This document shows positions 7,384 through 16,495 of a stretch of DNA of 64,000 nt, one piece after another. The notes under the pieces were generated by a model. The model had not been told where the DNA came from and ran no database searches. It was given only the letters and a program-made list of their open reading frames with translations. Source of the stretch: Caballeronia sp. dw_19 (GTDB lineage: Bacteria > Pseudomonadota > Gammaproteobacteria > Burkholderiales > Burkholderiaceae). The stretch is taken from assembly GCF_018449515.1 (NCBI RefSeq), contig NZ_JAAVUQ010000016.1, forward strand, positions 118,297 through 182,296. The letters run 5' to 3'. The position numbers and the translations under genes are program-made. Position 1 is the stretch's first letter. Each line of letters starts with the position of its first letter.

Positions 7384-8873
7384 TTAACGAAACCTTCGAC
7401 CTCGTCATCCGCCGCGCGGACATTGCCACTGCTGTGGACCGCTTTCACGCGGACATCGGCATCATCGGCGGACGCATTGCGGCGCTCGGCGTGAAGCTCG
7501 CCGCCGGCTTGCAGGAGATAGATGCGAACGGGCGGCTGGTCACGCCAGGCGGCGTGGACGGACACTGCCACCTCGACCAGCCGACGGGCGACGACTCGGT
7601 GATGGCCGACGATTTTACGAGCGGCACGGTATCGGCTGCATGCGGCGGAACCACAACCGTCATCCCATTCGCGTGCCAGCAGAAGGGCCAGTCGCTTCGC
7701 GCGGCGATTGACGACTATCACCGGCGCGCCGAGGGCCGGGCGGTGATCGACTATGCGTTTCACCTGATCGTGACCGATCCGACGCCGCACGTTATTCACG
7801 AAGAATTGCCGCAACTGATCGAAGAGGGCTACACGTCGTTCAAGATCTATATGACGTACGACGCGCTCAAGCTCGATGACCGGCAGATGATCGAGGTCCT
7901 GGCCACAGCCCGCAAACATGGCGCGATGACCATGATCCATGCGGAGAACGCCGACTGCATCGCGTGGCTTACCGAGGCGCTGCTCGAACAGGGCATCACC
8001 GCGCCTATCGGGCACGCGCTTTCACGGCCCATGCTGGTCGAACGCGAGGCGACGCATCGGGCAATCAGTCTCGCCGAGCTCGTCGATACGCCGATCCTGA
8101 TCGTTCACGTGTCGGGTGCGGAGGCGATCGACCAGATTCGGTGGGCGCAAGGGCGGGGACTGTCGGTGTTTGCCGAGACCTGTCCGCATTATCTGCTGCT
8201 CACCGATGACATGCTCGACGACGGCGCGCGCGGATACCAGTGCATCTGCAGCCCGCCGCCACGCGACGAGGCGAACCGCCAGGCGGTCTGGGATGGCTTG
8301 AATAACGGTACGTTCCAGTTGGTGTCATCGGACCATGCGCCGTTCACATACGCGGGCCCTGGCGGCAAGTTGACAGCGGGCGACAACCCGTCGTTCGATC
8401 GCGTGCCGAACGGTATGCCGGGGATCGAAACCCGCATGCCGTTGCTGATGTCGGACGGCGTGCTGAGCGGACGCATCGACATTCATGCATTTGTCGCGCT
8501 GACGGCGACAAATGCGGCGAAGCTTTACGGGCTCTATCCGGCAAAAGGATCGATCGCGATTGGCAGCGACGCCGACCTGGTGATCTGGGATACGGAGCAC
8601 GAGTTCGTGCTGAGCAACGACCATCTGCATCACAACGTCGACTACACGCCGTATGAGGGCTGGCGGATGAGGGCGTGGCCCGCCTGCACGCTTTCGCGTG
8701 GCGAAGTGGTCTGGGACGGTACCCGGCCCACGGGCGCATATGGGCGGGGCCTGTTTTTGAAGGCGCTGAGGCCGCAACTCGCGCGGCCGCGACATCCGCT
8801 CGAACCGCGCATCGGGCCGCACAAGGTTCTGTCCGGATTCGCGATGCCAGCAGCGTATCGGTTCCAGCCCTGA
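7380..8873 (+). CDS. Hydantoinase / dihydropyrimidinase family amidohydrolase
   Basis: A 497-residue cyclic amidohydrolase. Metal ligands are visible in order: DGHCHLD (HxH), the carboxylated lysine in SFKIYMTYD, the histidines in HAEN and HVSG, and the aspartate in SSDHAPF. These enzymes hydrolyse five- or six-membered cyclic ureides or imides to N-carbamoyl acids. The GTG start overlaps the stop of the preceding gene (GTGA), and the product probably feeds, or is fed by, the neighbouring racemase-like enzyme. Substrate cannot be fixed from sequence: hydantoins, dihydropyrimidines and phenylhydantoin-like rings all fit. Confidence 0.85.
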   Translation: MINETFDLVIRRADIATAVDRFHADIGIIGGRIAALGVKLAAGLQEIDANGRLVTPGGVDGHCHLDQPTGDDSVMADDFTSGTVSAACGGTTTVIPFACQQKGQSLRAAIDDYHRRAEGRAVIDYAFHLIVTDPTPHVIHEELPQLIEEGYTSFKIYMTYDALKLDDRQMIEVLATARKHGAMTMIHAENADCIAWLTEALLEQGITAPIGHALSRPMLVEREATHRAISLAELVDTPILIVHVSGAEAIDQIRWAQGRGLSVFAETCPHYLLLTDDMLDDGARGYQCICSPPPRDEANRQAVWDGLNNGTFQLVSSDHAPFTYAGPGGKLTAGDNPSFDRVPNGMPGIETRMPLLMSDGVLSGRIDIHAFVALTATNAAKLYGLYPAKGSIAIGSDADLVIWDTEHEFVLSNDHLHHNVDYTPYEGWRMRAWPACTLSRGEVVWDGTRPTGAYGRGLFLKALRPQLARPRHPLEPRIGPHKVLSGFAMPAAYRFQP

Positions 8874-8910
8874 TGCACGGGACCTCACCGGACCTCACAG
8901 GAGATCGGCC

Positions 8911-8973
8911 ATGTATTCAGGCATTCGCGCGGCGCACCCGACGTGCCACTTTCATCTCAAGGTTTCGACATGA
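8911..8973 (+). CDS. Possible 20-residue leader peptide upstream of the ABC ATPase
   Basis: An ATG at 8911 has a strong AGGAG at ideal spacing and opens a 20-codon frame (MYSGIRAAHPTCHFHLKVST). Its TGA overlaps the ATG of the ABC ATPase gene as ATGA, in a different frame. The ATPase start has only a weak AAGG. The layout suggests translational coupling: ribosomes ending the leader would restart on the ATPase. It resembles no peptide I know, and it may simply be chance. Confidence 0.3.
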   Translation: MYSGIRAAHPTCHFHLKVST

Positions 8974-10070
8974 CGGCAGAGACGAGCACCCGCGGGCGTC
9001 AGGGCGTTGCCGTCGCGCTGGAAAATATCCAGCACCGATTCGGCGCGACGTCCGTCATAGAGGATCTCAATCTCTCGATCGAGGGTGGCGAACTGGTCGC
9101 GCTGCTGGGGCCATCCGGCTGCGGCAAGAGCACGTTGCTGCGGATTCTTGCCGGCTTGCTCAGGCAAAGCCACGGCTCGGTGCGCATTGGTGCGGACACG
9201 GTCGACCGTCTTTCCACCAGCGAGCGCGGCGCGGGTATCGTGTTTCAAAGCTATGCGCTGTTTCCGCACATGTCGGTTGAAGACAATGTCGCCTATGGTA
9301 TGCGTGCCCGGGGCGTACCGAAATCGGAATGCGCGAGGACGGTCGCGGCGATGCTGGAGATGGTCAAGATGACGGCCTACAGCAAGCGCTATCCGCGCGA
9401 GCTGTCGGGTGGCCAGCAGCAGCGGGTCGCGCTCGCCCGCACACTCGCGGTCCGTCCCAAGGTGCTGCTGCTCGACGAGCCGTTCGCCGCGCTCGACAAG
9501 AATCTGCGGCTCGATATGCAGATCGAGATCAAACGTATCCAGCGAGAACTCGGCATCACCACGTTGTTGGTCACGCATGATCAGGAAGAGGCGATGTCGA
9601 TGGCGGACCGGCTCGCGGTCATGAACGCCGGCCGGGTCGAGCAGTTCGATTCGCCCGAGGCGATTTACGACACGCCGTCGTCGCTATTTGTCGCGACCTT
9701 TGTTGGCACGGCGAATCTGCTGCCGGGCAGGCTCGCCCGGGATGCGGACGGCCGCTTCTCGGTGGCCTGCGCGACAGGCGGCCAGATGATGCTGCAACGC
9801 GCCACGCCTTGCTCCCGTAGCGGCGGGGTGGTGCTTGCCGCGAGGCCCGAGCATCTGGTGATGGGCATGCCGTCGCAGACATCGCTCGATGCTACCGTCG
9901 AGATGGCCCTGCCGCTCGGCGCTTCGGTGCTGTACGAGCTGTCACTGGCGGATGGCCAGCCGATAAAAATCACACAACCGCGGCGAGCGGAAGCGCCGCG
10001 CTTCGCCGTTGGGCAACGGGTCGGCGTGAGCCTGCGCTCGGATTCCCCCGCCAGCGTGTTTGCGGCCTGA
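8970..10070 (+). CDS. ABC transporter ATP-binding protein, PotA-like
   Basis: A 366-residue nucleotide-binding subunit of the spermidine/putrescine-type (POPT) importer family. Walker A is GPSGCGKST, the signature motif LSGGQQQR, Walker B VLLLDEPFAALD and the switch histidine lies in VTHDQEEA. A C-terminal TOBE domain (~residues 255-365) follows, typical of PotA/FbpC/MalK-like ATPases. It energises the two permeases encoded directly downstream, with the solute-binding protein at the operon end (15440). I start at ATG 8970 rather than 8943 because homologues begin shortly before the first beta strand and the short leader frame ends there. Confidence 0.85.
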   Translation: MTAETSTRGRQGVAVALENIQHRFGATSVIEDLNLSIEGGELVALLGPSGCGKSTLLRILAGLLRQSHGSVRIGADTVDRLSTSERGAGIVFQSYALFPHMSVEDNVAYGMRARGVPKSECARTVAAMLEMVKMTAYSKRYPRELSGGQQQRVALARTLAVRPKVLLLDEPFAALDKNLRLDMQIEIKRIQRELGITTLLVTHDQEEAMSMADRLAVMNAGRVEQFDSPEAIYDTPSSLFVATFVGTANLLPGRLARDADGRFSVACATGGQMMLQRATPCSRSGGVVLAARPEHLVMGMPSQTSLDATVEMALPLGASVLYELSLADGQPIKITQPRRAEAPRFAVGQRVGVSLRSDSPASVFAA

Positions 10071-10081
10071 ACGGGGACATC

Positions 10082-10972
10082 ATGACGGCCGCCTCGCCAT
10101 CCATCGCCATGCCAATTGCCGTCGATACACAGCCGGTTGCCCTTTCGCCGCTTTCGCTGGCGCTGCCGCTTGGCCTCTTCTTCACTGTATTCGTGCTCGG
10201 CCCGCTGCTGTTGCTCGTCTATGTCAGTTTGCACAACGACCCGGCGTTGATCCATTTCGGGTTCGGCCAGTACAGCAAGTTCTTCACCGACAGTTTCAAC
10301 GTCAACGTGCTGGTTCAAACGCTGTGGCTGGGTGTGAAGGTCACGGCGCTTGCGTTGCTGCTGGGCATTCCGCTCGCGAGTCTCTACACGGGTGCGTCAG
10401 CGCGCTGGCAAGGGCCGCTGATGCTTGTCATCGTGTTGCCGCTTTTGACGAGCGCAGTGGTCAGGACGTTCGCCTGGGTCGTTATTCTCGGGCGCGAGGG
10501 AATTGTCAACACGCTGCTGCTGCATGCGGGCCTGATCGATGCGCCGCTCAGACTCCTGTTCACGCAGGGCGCGGTGGTCGTCGCACTTGCGCAGATCGAG
10601 TTGCCGCTGATGGTGCTGCCACTCATCACGTCGCTGATGAACATCGACCCGAATCTGCGTCAAGCATCGCTCGCGTTGGGCGCGGGCAGTTGGCGCACGT
10701 TCTTCCGGATAACACTGCCATTGTCGATGCCAGGTTTGCTGGCCGGCTGCACGCTGGTTTTCGCGTCGAGCGTCAGCGCATTCGTGACGCAGACGCTGGT
10801 AGGCGGCGGCCAGCATGTGTTCATGCCGTTCTACATGTACCAGCAGGCGATCGAGGCCAGCAATTATCCGTTCGCTGCAACGGTGGCAGTCCTGCTGCTC
10901 GCGTCCGTGGCTATCGTGGTTGTTCTGGTCAACGTGTTCGGCCGTCGCAGCAAGGGGTTCATTCATGGGTGA
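10082..10972 (+). CDS. ABC transporter permease, PotB-like
   Basis: A 296-residue inner-membrane permease with six predicted helices. The EAA loop for docking the ATPase is recognisable around ASLALGAGSWRTFFRITLPLSMPGL (residues ~197-221). It is the PotB-type half of the importer, and its last codons overlap the start of the second permease by 8 bases. Substrate is unknown; family members carry polyamines, putrescine-like amines, iron or opines. Confidence 0.85.
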   Translation: MTAASPSIAMPIAVDTQPVALSPLSLALPLGLFFTVFVLGPLLLLVYVSLHNDPALIHFGFGQYSKFFTDSFNVNVLVQTLWLGVKVTALALLLGIPLASLYTGASARWQGPLMLVIVLPLLTSAVVRTFAWVVILGREGIVNTLLLHAGLIDAPLRLLFTQGAVVVALAQIELPLMVLPLITSLMNIDPNLRQASLALGAGSWRTFFRITLPLSMPGLLAGCTLVFASSVSAFVTQTLVGGGQHVFMPFYMYQQAIEASNYPFAATVAVLLLASVAIVVVLVNVFGRRSKGFIHG

Positions 10973-11828
10973 AATCCAACGAGAAACGAGCGTCGCGAAG
11001 GCCGCTGGCCGACCGAAATCGCCGGGCCGGTCGCTGGAGCGCCGTTCGTTCGAACTGGTGTTCGGAGGGCTTGGCGCGATCGCGGCGCTGCAACTGATCT
11101 CGCCGACGGTGATCGTTCTGATCACCTCTTTTACCAGTGCGTATTCGCTGAAATTTCCACCGCCTGGATACTCGACCCGGTGGTACGAGGCGTTATGGAG
11201 CAACTCGCCGGAAATTCTCGAAGCCTTCGCGTTGTCGTTCCAGGTGGCGGCGCTTGCGTGCTGCATATCGGTGGCGGCGGCGGTCCCGGCGGCGCTTTCT
11301 CTCGCTCGCCGGCGCGAGTCCTGGGCGCGTGTGCTCGAGTCAGCCTTTCTGTCGCCGTTGATGTTGCCGAGTCTCGCACTGGGACTCGCCCTGTTGATGT
11401 TGTTCAATCAGGCCGGCATAGGGTTGTCGTTCTGGACGCTGGTGATAGGCCACATAGCGATTACCGCGCCGTACATTGTGCGCACGACCATAGCGAGCCT
11501 CGTGCAGATCGACCCGGCCTTGCACGAAAGCGCGGGCAGTCTGGGGGCCTCGCAACGCTATATGTTTTTCACGGTGACCTTGCCGCTGATTGCGCGCGGC
11601 GTGGTAGCAGGCACATTCATCGCGTTCATGAACTCTTTCGATAACGTTGCAGTGTCGCTATTTTTGTCGGATGCGCGCAGTGAAATGCTGCCGATCCGGA
11701 TGTGGCACATCATCGAGGATAACCTGGACGTGCGCGCCGCCGCGGTATCGGGCGTGTTGATAGCGGTGACGCTTGTACTGATGGTGGTCATGGAACGCAT
11801 GACAGGTATCTCGAGGCATTTCCGATGA
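10965..11828 (+). CDS. ABC transporter permease, PotC-like
   Basis: A 287-residue permease, the PotC-type partner of the preceding gene. A short basic N-terminal tail precedes the first helix; the EAA loop is near ESAGSLGASQRYMFFTVTLPL. ATG 10965 lies inside the end of the previous gene, and the stop overlaps the next ATG as ATGA, so the importer and the downstream ring-opening enzyme are translationally coupled. This tight packing argues that the importer carries the substrate of the operon's enzymes. Confidence 0.85.
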   Translation: MGEIQRETSVAKAAGRPKSPGRSLERRSFELVFGGLGAIAALQLISPTVIVLITSFTSAYSLKFPPPGYSTRWYEALWSNSPEILEAFALSFQVAALACCISVAAAVPAALSLARRRESWARVLESAFLSPLMLPSLALGLALLMLFNQAGIGLSFWTLVIGHIAITAPYIVRTTIASLVQIDPALHESAGSLGASQRYMFFTVTLPLIARGVVAGTFIAFMNSFDNVAVSLFLSDARSEMLPIRMWHIIEDNLDVRAAAVSGVLIAVTLVLMVVMERMTGISRHFR

Positions 11829-12904
11829 CGCGACGCGCGCACGTCCTGGTCTACGAGATGGCGCATCCGGAAGATTGTTCGGGCCTTGCACGCGATCTCG
11901 AACTGGGCCCGCTGCGAGCGGACAGCATTCGCGCAGTCTTCATCAAGACAGAAGGCAACGGGCTCGATAACGACTGGAGCCGGCCTCTTGCGCTGCGTTC
12001 GCTGTCGGCGCATCTGCCCGCGCCCCGGGGGGCGGATGCCCGTGCACCGATGTGCGTAGTCTCGGGCGGCTGTGAAGGGATACTGACACCGCACATGGTT
12101 GTATTCGCCTGCGTGGATAACGAAACGCAGGAGCTGCAAGGCGAGGGTGAGGGCATGCCGACGATGGCGGCACTGGCAATCGGCACGGCCGTTTCCGAAC
12201 CGCTCGATGCCACCCAGATCGGCTATGAAGCGCACGCACTGAGCGCGCGCGATGTCGTCGAACGCGCGCGCCACGACGCCGGGCTCGATGAGTCCGAAGT
12301 TGCCTACGTACATCTGCTTTCACCATGGATGAGCGCGGCACTGGTTTTGTCGGCACCGCCGGACGCGGCTTTGGTTGCACGCACTGCTCACGCGTCCAAG
12401 CCGGCGATTCGCGCAGCCGCGGCGCTGGGCGCAGGACTGGCATTGAACGAGATCGAGTGGCCGGAGATTCGCTGGACCAGCGCGGGGCCGGTGGCGAGCC
12501 GGCATGTGAAGCGGGTTGCCGTTACCGCAGGCGACACGGACGGCCGCATTCACGCGCTGGTGCTTGGCAACAGCAGCGCATGGCGTGGCGCGTTGCAGGT
12601 CGCGAGCATCCAGATGTCGGACATGCTCGACCTTCAGGCGCTCGCGGCCGTGCGGCACGAGCGGTTGCTCGCCGGGTTCTTCAAGGGTGACCCGCCGCCC
12701 GACGGACGCGTGCGCGGCTCCCGGACCACGATGGGCAGCGACAGCGACATCCATGCGTTCAGGCACTTTCGCGCGGCGATGAGCGGCGTATTCGGCGCCG
12801 CGCTCGGCTCGCCGCGAATCTTTATCGGCGGTGGCGCGGAATATCAATGCGTACCCGGCGGCGGAATGCTTGCGACGGTGTTCGAAACTTGCGCGCATCG
12901 CTGA
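11825..12904 (+). CDS. Ring-opening amidohydrolase, cyanuric acid hydrolase/barbiturase family (divergent)
   Basis: A 359-residue protein of the AtzD/TrzD/barbiturase family, a three-fold repeat fold with Ser-Lys pairs. Domain A is well conserved: KTEGNG (Lys41), SGGCEGILTPH (Ser80). Domain C keeps RGSRTTMGSDSDI and the glycine-rich end. By recalled alignment, the domain B lysine (normally in a VKCP-like segment) is replaced in YVHLLSPW (161-168), and the domain C serine (normally SGGAEHQ) is glycine in IGGGAEYQ. The enzyme may therefore act on another ring or use a changed mechanism. Family members open cyanuric acid or barbituric acid. ATGA overlap with the upstream permease. Confidence 0.75.
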   Translation: MTRRAHVLVYEMAHPEDCSGLARDLELGPLRADSIRAVFIKTEGNGLDNDWSRPLALRSLSAHLPAPRGADARAPMCVVSGGCEGILTPHMVVFACVDNETQELQGEGEGMPTMAALAIGTAVSEPLDATQIGYEAHALSARDVVERARHDAGLDESEVAYVHLLSPWMSAALVLSAPPDAALVARTAHASKPAIRAAAALGAGLALNEIEWPEIRWTSAGPVASRHVKRVAVTAGDTDGRIHALVLGNSSAWRGALQVASIQMSDMLDLQALAAVRHERLLAGFFKGDPPPDGRVRGSRTTMGSDSDIHAFRHFRAAMSGVFGAALGSPRIFIGGGAEYQCVPGGGMLATVFETCAHR

Positions 12905-12929
12905 TGCGGCTCTTCACGAGGCATGGCAC

Positions 12930-13820
12930 ATGATCACCGATATCGATTTGCAGGTCAGGCAGCCGTTTCATGAGAAGGGATTTGTTGTGCTGCACGACTG
13001 GATTCCACAGGACTGGCTGGAAGAACTGCGTGCCGTAACCGACCGCGTGCTGGCGCGGGCTCCTGACGACGCCGAGAAGTCTGCGCTGCTTGACTGGGAG
13101 CCGGAAGTCGACGCACAAGGGCGGCGGCGCGTGCAACGTATCCGCCGGCCTCAGGACATCGACCCGTTCTACTGGAAGCTGGCGCGGGCGGACTTCATCC
13201 TCGATGCGGTCGCCGCGGTGATCGGCCCGGACATCCGTCTCCACCACAGCAAGATCAACATCAAGGCGCCTGCAGTGGGTTCGGCGCTGGAGTGGCATCA
13301 GGACTGGGCGTTCATTCCGCATACCTACCCGGGCATGGCGATTGTCGCGATCTGCCTGGACCCGTGCGCTGAAGTGAACGGTCCGATTCGCTTTCTGCCG
13401 GAGTCGCATCGTGGCCCGCTTCACGATCACCATAGTGACGGTGTCTTCTTCGGTGCAATCGATCCCGCCGAACTGGATCTCGACCGCGCTGAACATGCGG
13501 TCGGCGAGGCGGGCATGATCTCCATTCATCACCCGTTCACCGTGCACGGATCCGGATTCAATCATGGCGTGCATGATCGAAGGATCCTGTTCTTCGAATA
13601 CGCCGCCGCGGATGCGTGGCCACTGTTCTACGGCGTGCAATGGGACGAATTTAACCAGCGCATGGTGCGTGGTCAATCGACTTATACGCCACGCATGGAA
13701 GCGGTCGCCCTGCGCATGCCGTATCCGTCTGCAACCTACGGTGCAGGCAAGATATACGATCAGCAGCAGCGGTTCGACAAGAAGTTCTTTCGTGCTAAGA
13801 GCAGCGGAGAAAAAGCATGA
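12930..13820 (+). CDS. Phytanoyl-CoA dioxygenase family Fe(II)/2-oxoglutarate oxygenase
   Basis: A 296-residue PhyH-like oxygenase. The iron ligands are the HxD in EWHQDWAF and the distal histidine in HPFTVHGSG; an arginine for 2-oxoglutarate follows in DRRILFF. Such enzymes hydroxylate or demethylate small substrates in the cytoplasm. It starts 25 bases after the ring-opening enzyme at an ATG preceded by GAGG, and ends in an ATGA overlap with the next amidohydrolase. Within this operon it may hydroxylate or N-dealkylate the heterocycle before hydrolysis (inference). Confidence 0.8.
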   Translation: MITDIDLQVRQPFHEKGFVVLHDWIPQDWLEELRAVTDRVLARAPDDAEKSALLDWEPEVDAQGRRRVQRIRRPQDIDPFYWKLARADFILDAVAAVIGPDIRLHHSKINIKAPAVGSALEWHQDWAFIPHTYPGMAIVAICLDPCAEVNGPIRFLPESHRGPLHDHHSDGVFFGAIDPAELDLDRAEHAVGEAGMISIHHPFTVHGSGFNHGVHDRRILFFEYAAADAWPLFYGVQWDEFNQRMVRGQSTYTPRMEAVALRMPYPSATYGAGKIYDQQQRFDKKFFRAKSSGEKA

Positions 13821-15334
13821 ACGAACGCACTATCGTGGGCTGCCGGATACTCAGTTCGCCGGATCGGTTGCGTCAGCAGGATCCAGTGCAACAGCGCTGG
13901 GACATCCATATCGCCGGCACTCGGATCGACAAGGTCGTGGCGACGCAAACGCAAGCTCCGCGCGGCATAGTGGTTGATGGCCGCGCGCTGCTCGCCACGC
14001 CAGGCTGGATCAACGGACACACGCACAGCCATGAAGGTTTTCATAAGGGACGGTACGACAATGTACCGCTCGAATTGTGGATGAACAACGTACGGCCGCT
14101 GGAGCCCATTCCGTTCACGCCGCGGCAAGTTTATCTGCGCACGTTGATCGGCGCGATCGATGCGCTGCGCTCCGGCACCACCACGATCTGCGACGACATG
14201 AACGCCAGTCCGGTGCTGCAGCCTGAGCTCGTGGAAGCGGCGTACCAGGCATATGAGGATCTCGGCATCCGGGCGCTTGTCGGCATCACGCTTTTCGACA
14301 AACCTTTTTTCAGGGCACTGCCATTCGTCGACGAAGAGTTCGACCCGGTACTGCTGGCCAATCTGGATGCGACCCAGCCCACGCCTGCCGCAGAGTACCT
14401 GAGCTACGCCGAATCGCTGGCGCGCGCGCGCCATCCGCGCCAGCATCGCGTTGGCTACCTGGCGACGCCGAGCGCGCCGCAGCGTTGCACGCAAGACTTC
14501 TTGATGAGCGTGCGCGAACTCGCCGATCGGCACGACTTGCCGTTGATCATTCACGTGCAGGAAACGCGTATGCAGGTGGTCACCGGGCAAGCGTTCTACG
14601 GCAGTTCGATGGTGGAGTATCTGCATCGCATCGGCTTTCTGAAGCCTGCAACCAGTCTGATTCATGGTGTATGGCTGACCCCGCGCGATATCGACCTGCT
14701 GGCTTCGAGCGGGGCGTCGGTGCAGCACAATCCGCAAAGCAACCTGAAGCTGGGCTCGGGCATCGCACCCGTCCCCGCGATGCTCAAGGCCGGAGTCAAT
14801 GTGAGCCTCGGTAGCGACGGCTGCGGCTCGATTGAAAACGCCAACATGCTGAAAGTCATGCACGCGATGGCCCTGATCCACAAGATGCGGGGCGACGACT
14901 ATACGCACTGGGTCGGCGCGGACGACGCCTTTCATGCGGCCACGGCGGCGGGCGCCAAGGCGCTGGGACTCGACGACATGATCGGCCAGATACGTCCTGG
15001 GATGCGAGCGGATCTGAGCTTGTGGCGTACCGATTCAATTCCGTTCGTTCCACTAAACGATCCATTGAGGCAACTCGTTTTCAACGAAACCGGAGCAAAC
15101 CTGGCGAGTGTTTTTGTCGACGGCGAGCCGGTGCTCGAGCACGGCCGGCTGACACGTGTCGACGAAACCTCACTGTTGGAGGAAATCGCGGCGGAGTGGG
15201 CGGCACTTGCGCCCCTCATCGCCGACCGCGAAACCAAGGTCGAACAAATGTTTCCGTCGTACCGGCGTATCTGGGACCGCTGCTGCGCAACGGGCATCGA
15301 TACGGCGGTCTACCCGGCACGCTTCGATCGCTAG
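13817..15334 (+). CDS. Amidohydrolase, AtzA/TrzN/deaminase-like (cytosine/guanine deaminase superfamily)
   Basis: A 505-residue metal-dependent hydrolase. Ligands of the deaminase-type amidohydrolases are visible: NGHTHSHE near residue 70, a histidine in IIHVQET, the HGVWLT histidine, and the aspartate in LGSDGCGS. This branch (AtzA, TrzN, SsnA, guanine deaminase) removes amino, chloro or alkylamino groups from heterocyclic rings. Together with the neighbouring ring-opening enzymes it implies hydrolytic deamination or dealkylamination of a ring. About 35 residues after the barrel (ending TAVYPARFDR) are longer than usual. ATGA overlap with the oxygenase gene. Confidence 0.8.
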   Translation: MNERTIVGCRILSSPDRLRQQDPVQQRWDIHIAGTRIDKVVATQTQAPRGIVVDGRALLATPGWINGHTHSHEGFHKGRYDNVPLELWMNNVRPLEPIPFTPRQVYLRTLIGAIDALRSGTTTICDDMNASPVLQPELVEAAYQAYEDLGIRALVGITLFDKPFFRALPFVDEEFDPVLLANLDATQPTPAAEYLSYAESLARARHPRQHRVGYLATPSAPQRCTQDFLMSVRELADRHDLPLIIHVQETRMQVVTGQAFYGSSMVEYLHRIGFLKPATSLIHGVWLTPRDIDLLASSGASVQHNPQSNLKLGSGIAPVPAMLKAGVNVSLGSDGCGSIENANMLKVMHAMALIHKMRGDDYTHWVGADDAFHAATAAGAKALGLDDMIGQIRPGMRADLSLWRTDSIPFVPLNDPLRQLVFNETGANLASVFVDGEPVLEHGRLTRVDETSLLEEIAAEWAALAPLIADRETKVEQMFPSYRRIWDRCCATGIDTAVYPARFDR

Positions 15335-15439
15335 ATGCAATTCAGGCGACCCGGCGGATGCCGCATCACTCTCAGGATAAGGCGCCGGCCTGTGCGCCGG
15401 GCCGCGCAATTTACCTCACAACGTAAAGGAGCATCCAGC

Positions 15440-16495
15440 ATGAACACTACATATAGTCGGTCACGGCGCGCCGTGTTGAAAGCTGTTGGCGCGGCGGCCC
15501 TGGTCGGTGCGGCCGGTACACGCCGCAGCTTTGCGGCGGACCGGATCGCTGCGGCGACCTTTCCCGGTGCATGGGAAACAGCGCATCGCAGCTTCCTCAT
15601 TCCTGCATTCGAGAAGGCGAGCGGCGGTTCTGTAAATTTGATGCCCACCATGCCGTTGGAGATCATCGCGAAAACTGCCGCGGCCCGCAATAACCCCCCA
15701 TTCGATGTTATCGTCGCCGACGAAGGCTCGTTCGCGGTCGCTGTTCAGGAGGGGCTCATCGAACCGATTCCGGCCGCGCTGTTACCGAACCTGAAATACC
15801 TTCCTGCGAAATTTGTCGATCCGCATGGTCTCGGTGTCTATGTGTCGGCTCAGGTCGTCGGCATTGCTTACAATACGGAAAAAATAAAAGTCGCACCCAC
15901 GTCATGGAACGACCTCCTCAAGCCCGAATATAAAGGCCGCGTGGGGGTAGTGGGATTTGGCTCGGCTGTGGGTCCGGTATGGCTCACCGAGGTTGCGAAG
16001 ATGCGCGGCGGCAGTGAAACCAATATGGAACCTGCTTTCGCCTACCTGCGCGAGCTGCTGCCGAACATTGGTGCGGTAGCGTCGAGCCCTGGCCAACTGG
16101 CGACGCTGATTCAGCAAGGACAGGTTGATATTTGCGCGCACTACAGCAACAACGTCGGCGATTTGCAGGCGAAAGGCGTGCCGGTCGAACTGGCGCGTCC
16201 CGATACAGGCTGGGGCATCGTGCTCACGTCGATGCACGTCGTTAAGAACAGCAAGGAACCCGCGCTGGCGGCAGCGTATATCAACGCGGCGCTGGATGCC
16301 GGGGTGCAAGGCAAACTCGCCGACGCGCCGTACTATCTTGTACCCACCAATACGCAGGTCCCATATTCGAAAGGATTGCAGCATTACGCTCGGAATGCTG
16401 CGGAACTTGACACTTTCAAATCCATCGACTGGGTCAAACTTGCGCCTTTGCGTCAGGGGTATATCGATCGCTTCAATCGGGAGGTAAAGGTCTAA
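15440..16495 (+). CDS. ABC transporter periplasmic substrate-binding protein (PotD-like)
   Basis: A 351-residue extracellular solute-binding protein of the PotD/FbpA-like cluster. The N-terminus has a Tat-type signal, SRSRRAVLK followed by a hydrophobic stretch and an AxA-like site before ADRIAAATF, suggesting export folded through Tat. The mature part has the DVIVAD and WNDLLKPEYKGRV segments common in this family. A strong AAAGGAG precedes the ATG. It completes the importer encoded at 8970-11828, placed last in the operon after the enzymes. Confidence 0.85.
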   Translation: MNTTYSRSRRAVLKAVGAAALVGAAGTRRSFAADRIAAATFPGAWETAHRSFLIPAFEKASGGSVNLMPTMPLEIIAKTAAARNNPPFDVIVADEGSFAVAVQEGLIEPIPAALLPNLKYLPAKFVDPHGLGVYVSAQVVGIAYNTEKIKVAPTSWNDLLKPEYKGRVGVVGFGSAVGPVWLTEVAKMRGGSETNMEPAFAYLRELLPNIGAVASSPGQLATLIQQGQVDICAHYSNNVGDLQAKGVPVELARPDTGWGIVLTSMHVVKNSKEPALAAAYINAALDAGVQGKLADAPYYLVPTNTQVPYSKGLQHYARNAAELDTFKSIDWVKLAPLRQGYIDRFNREVKV

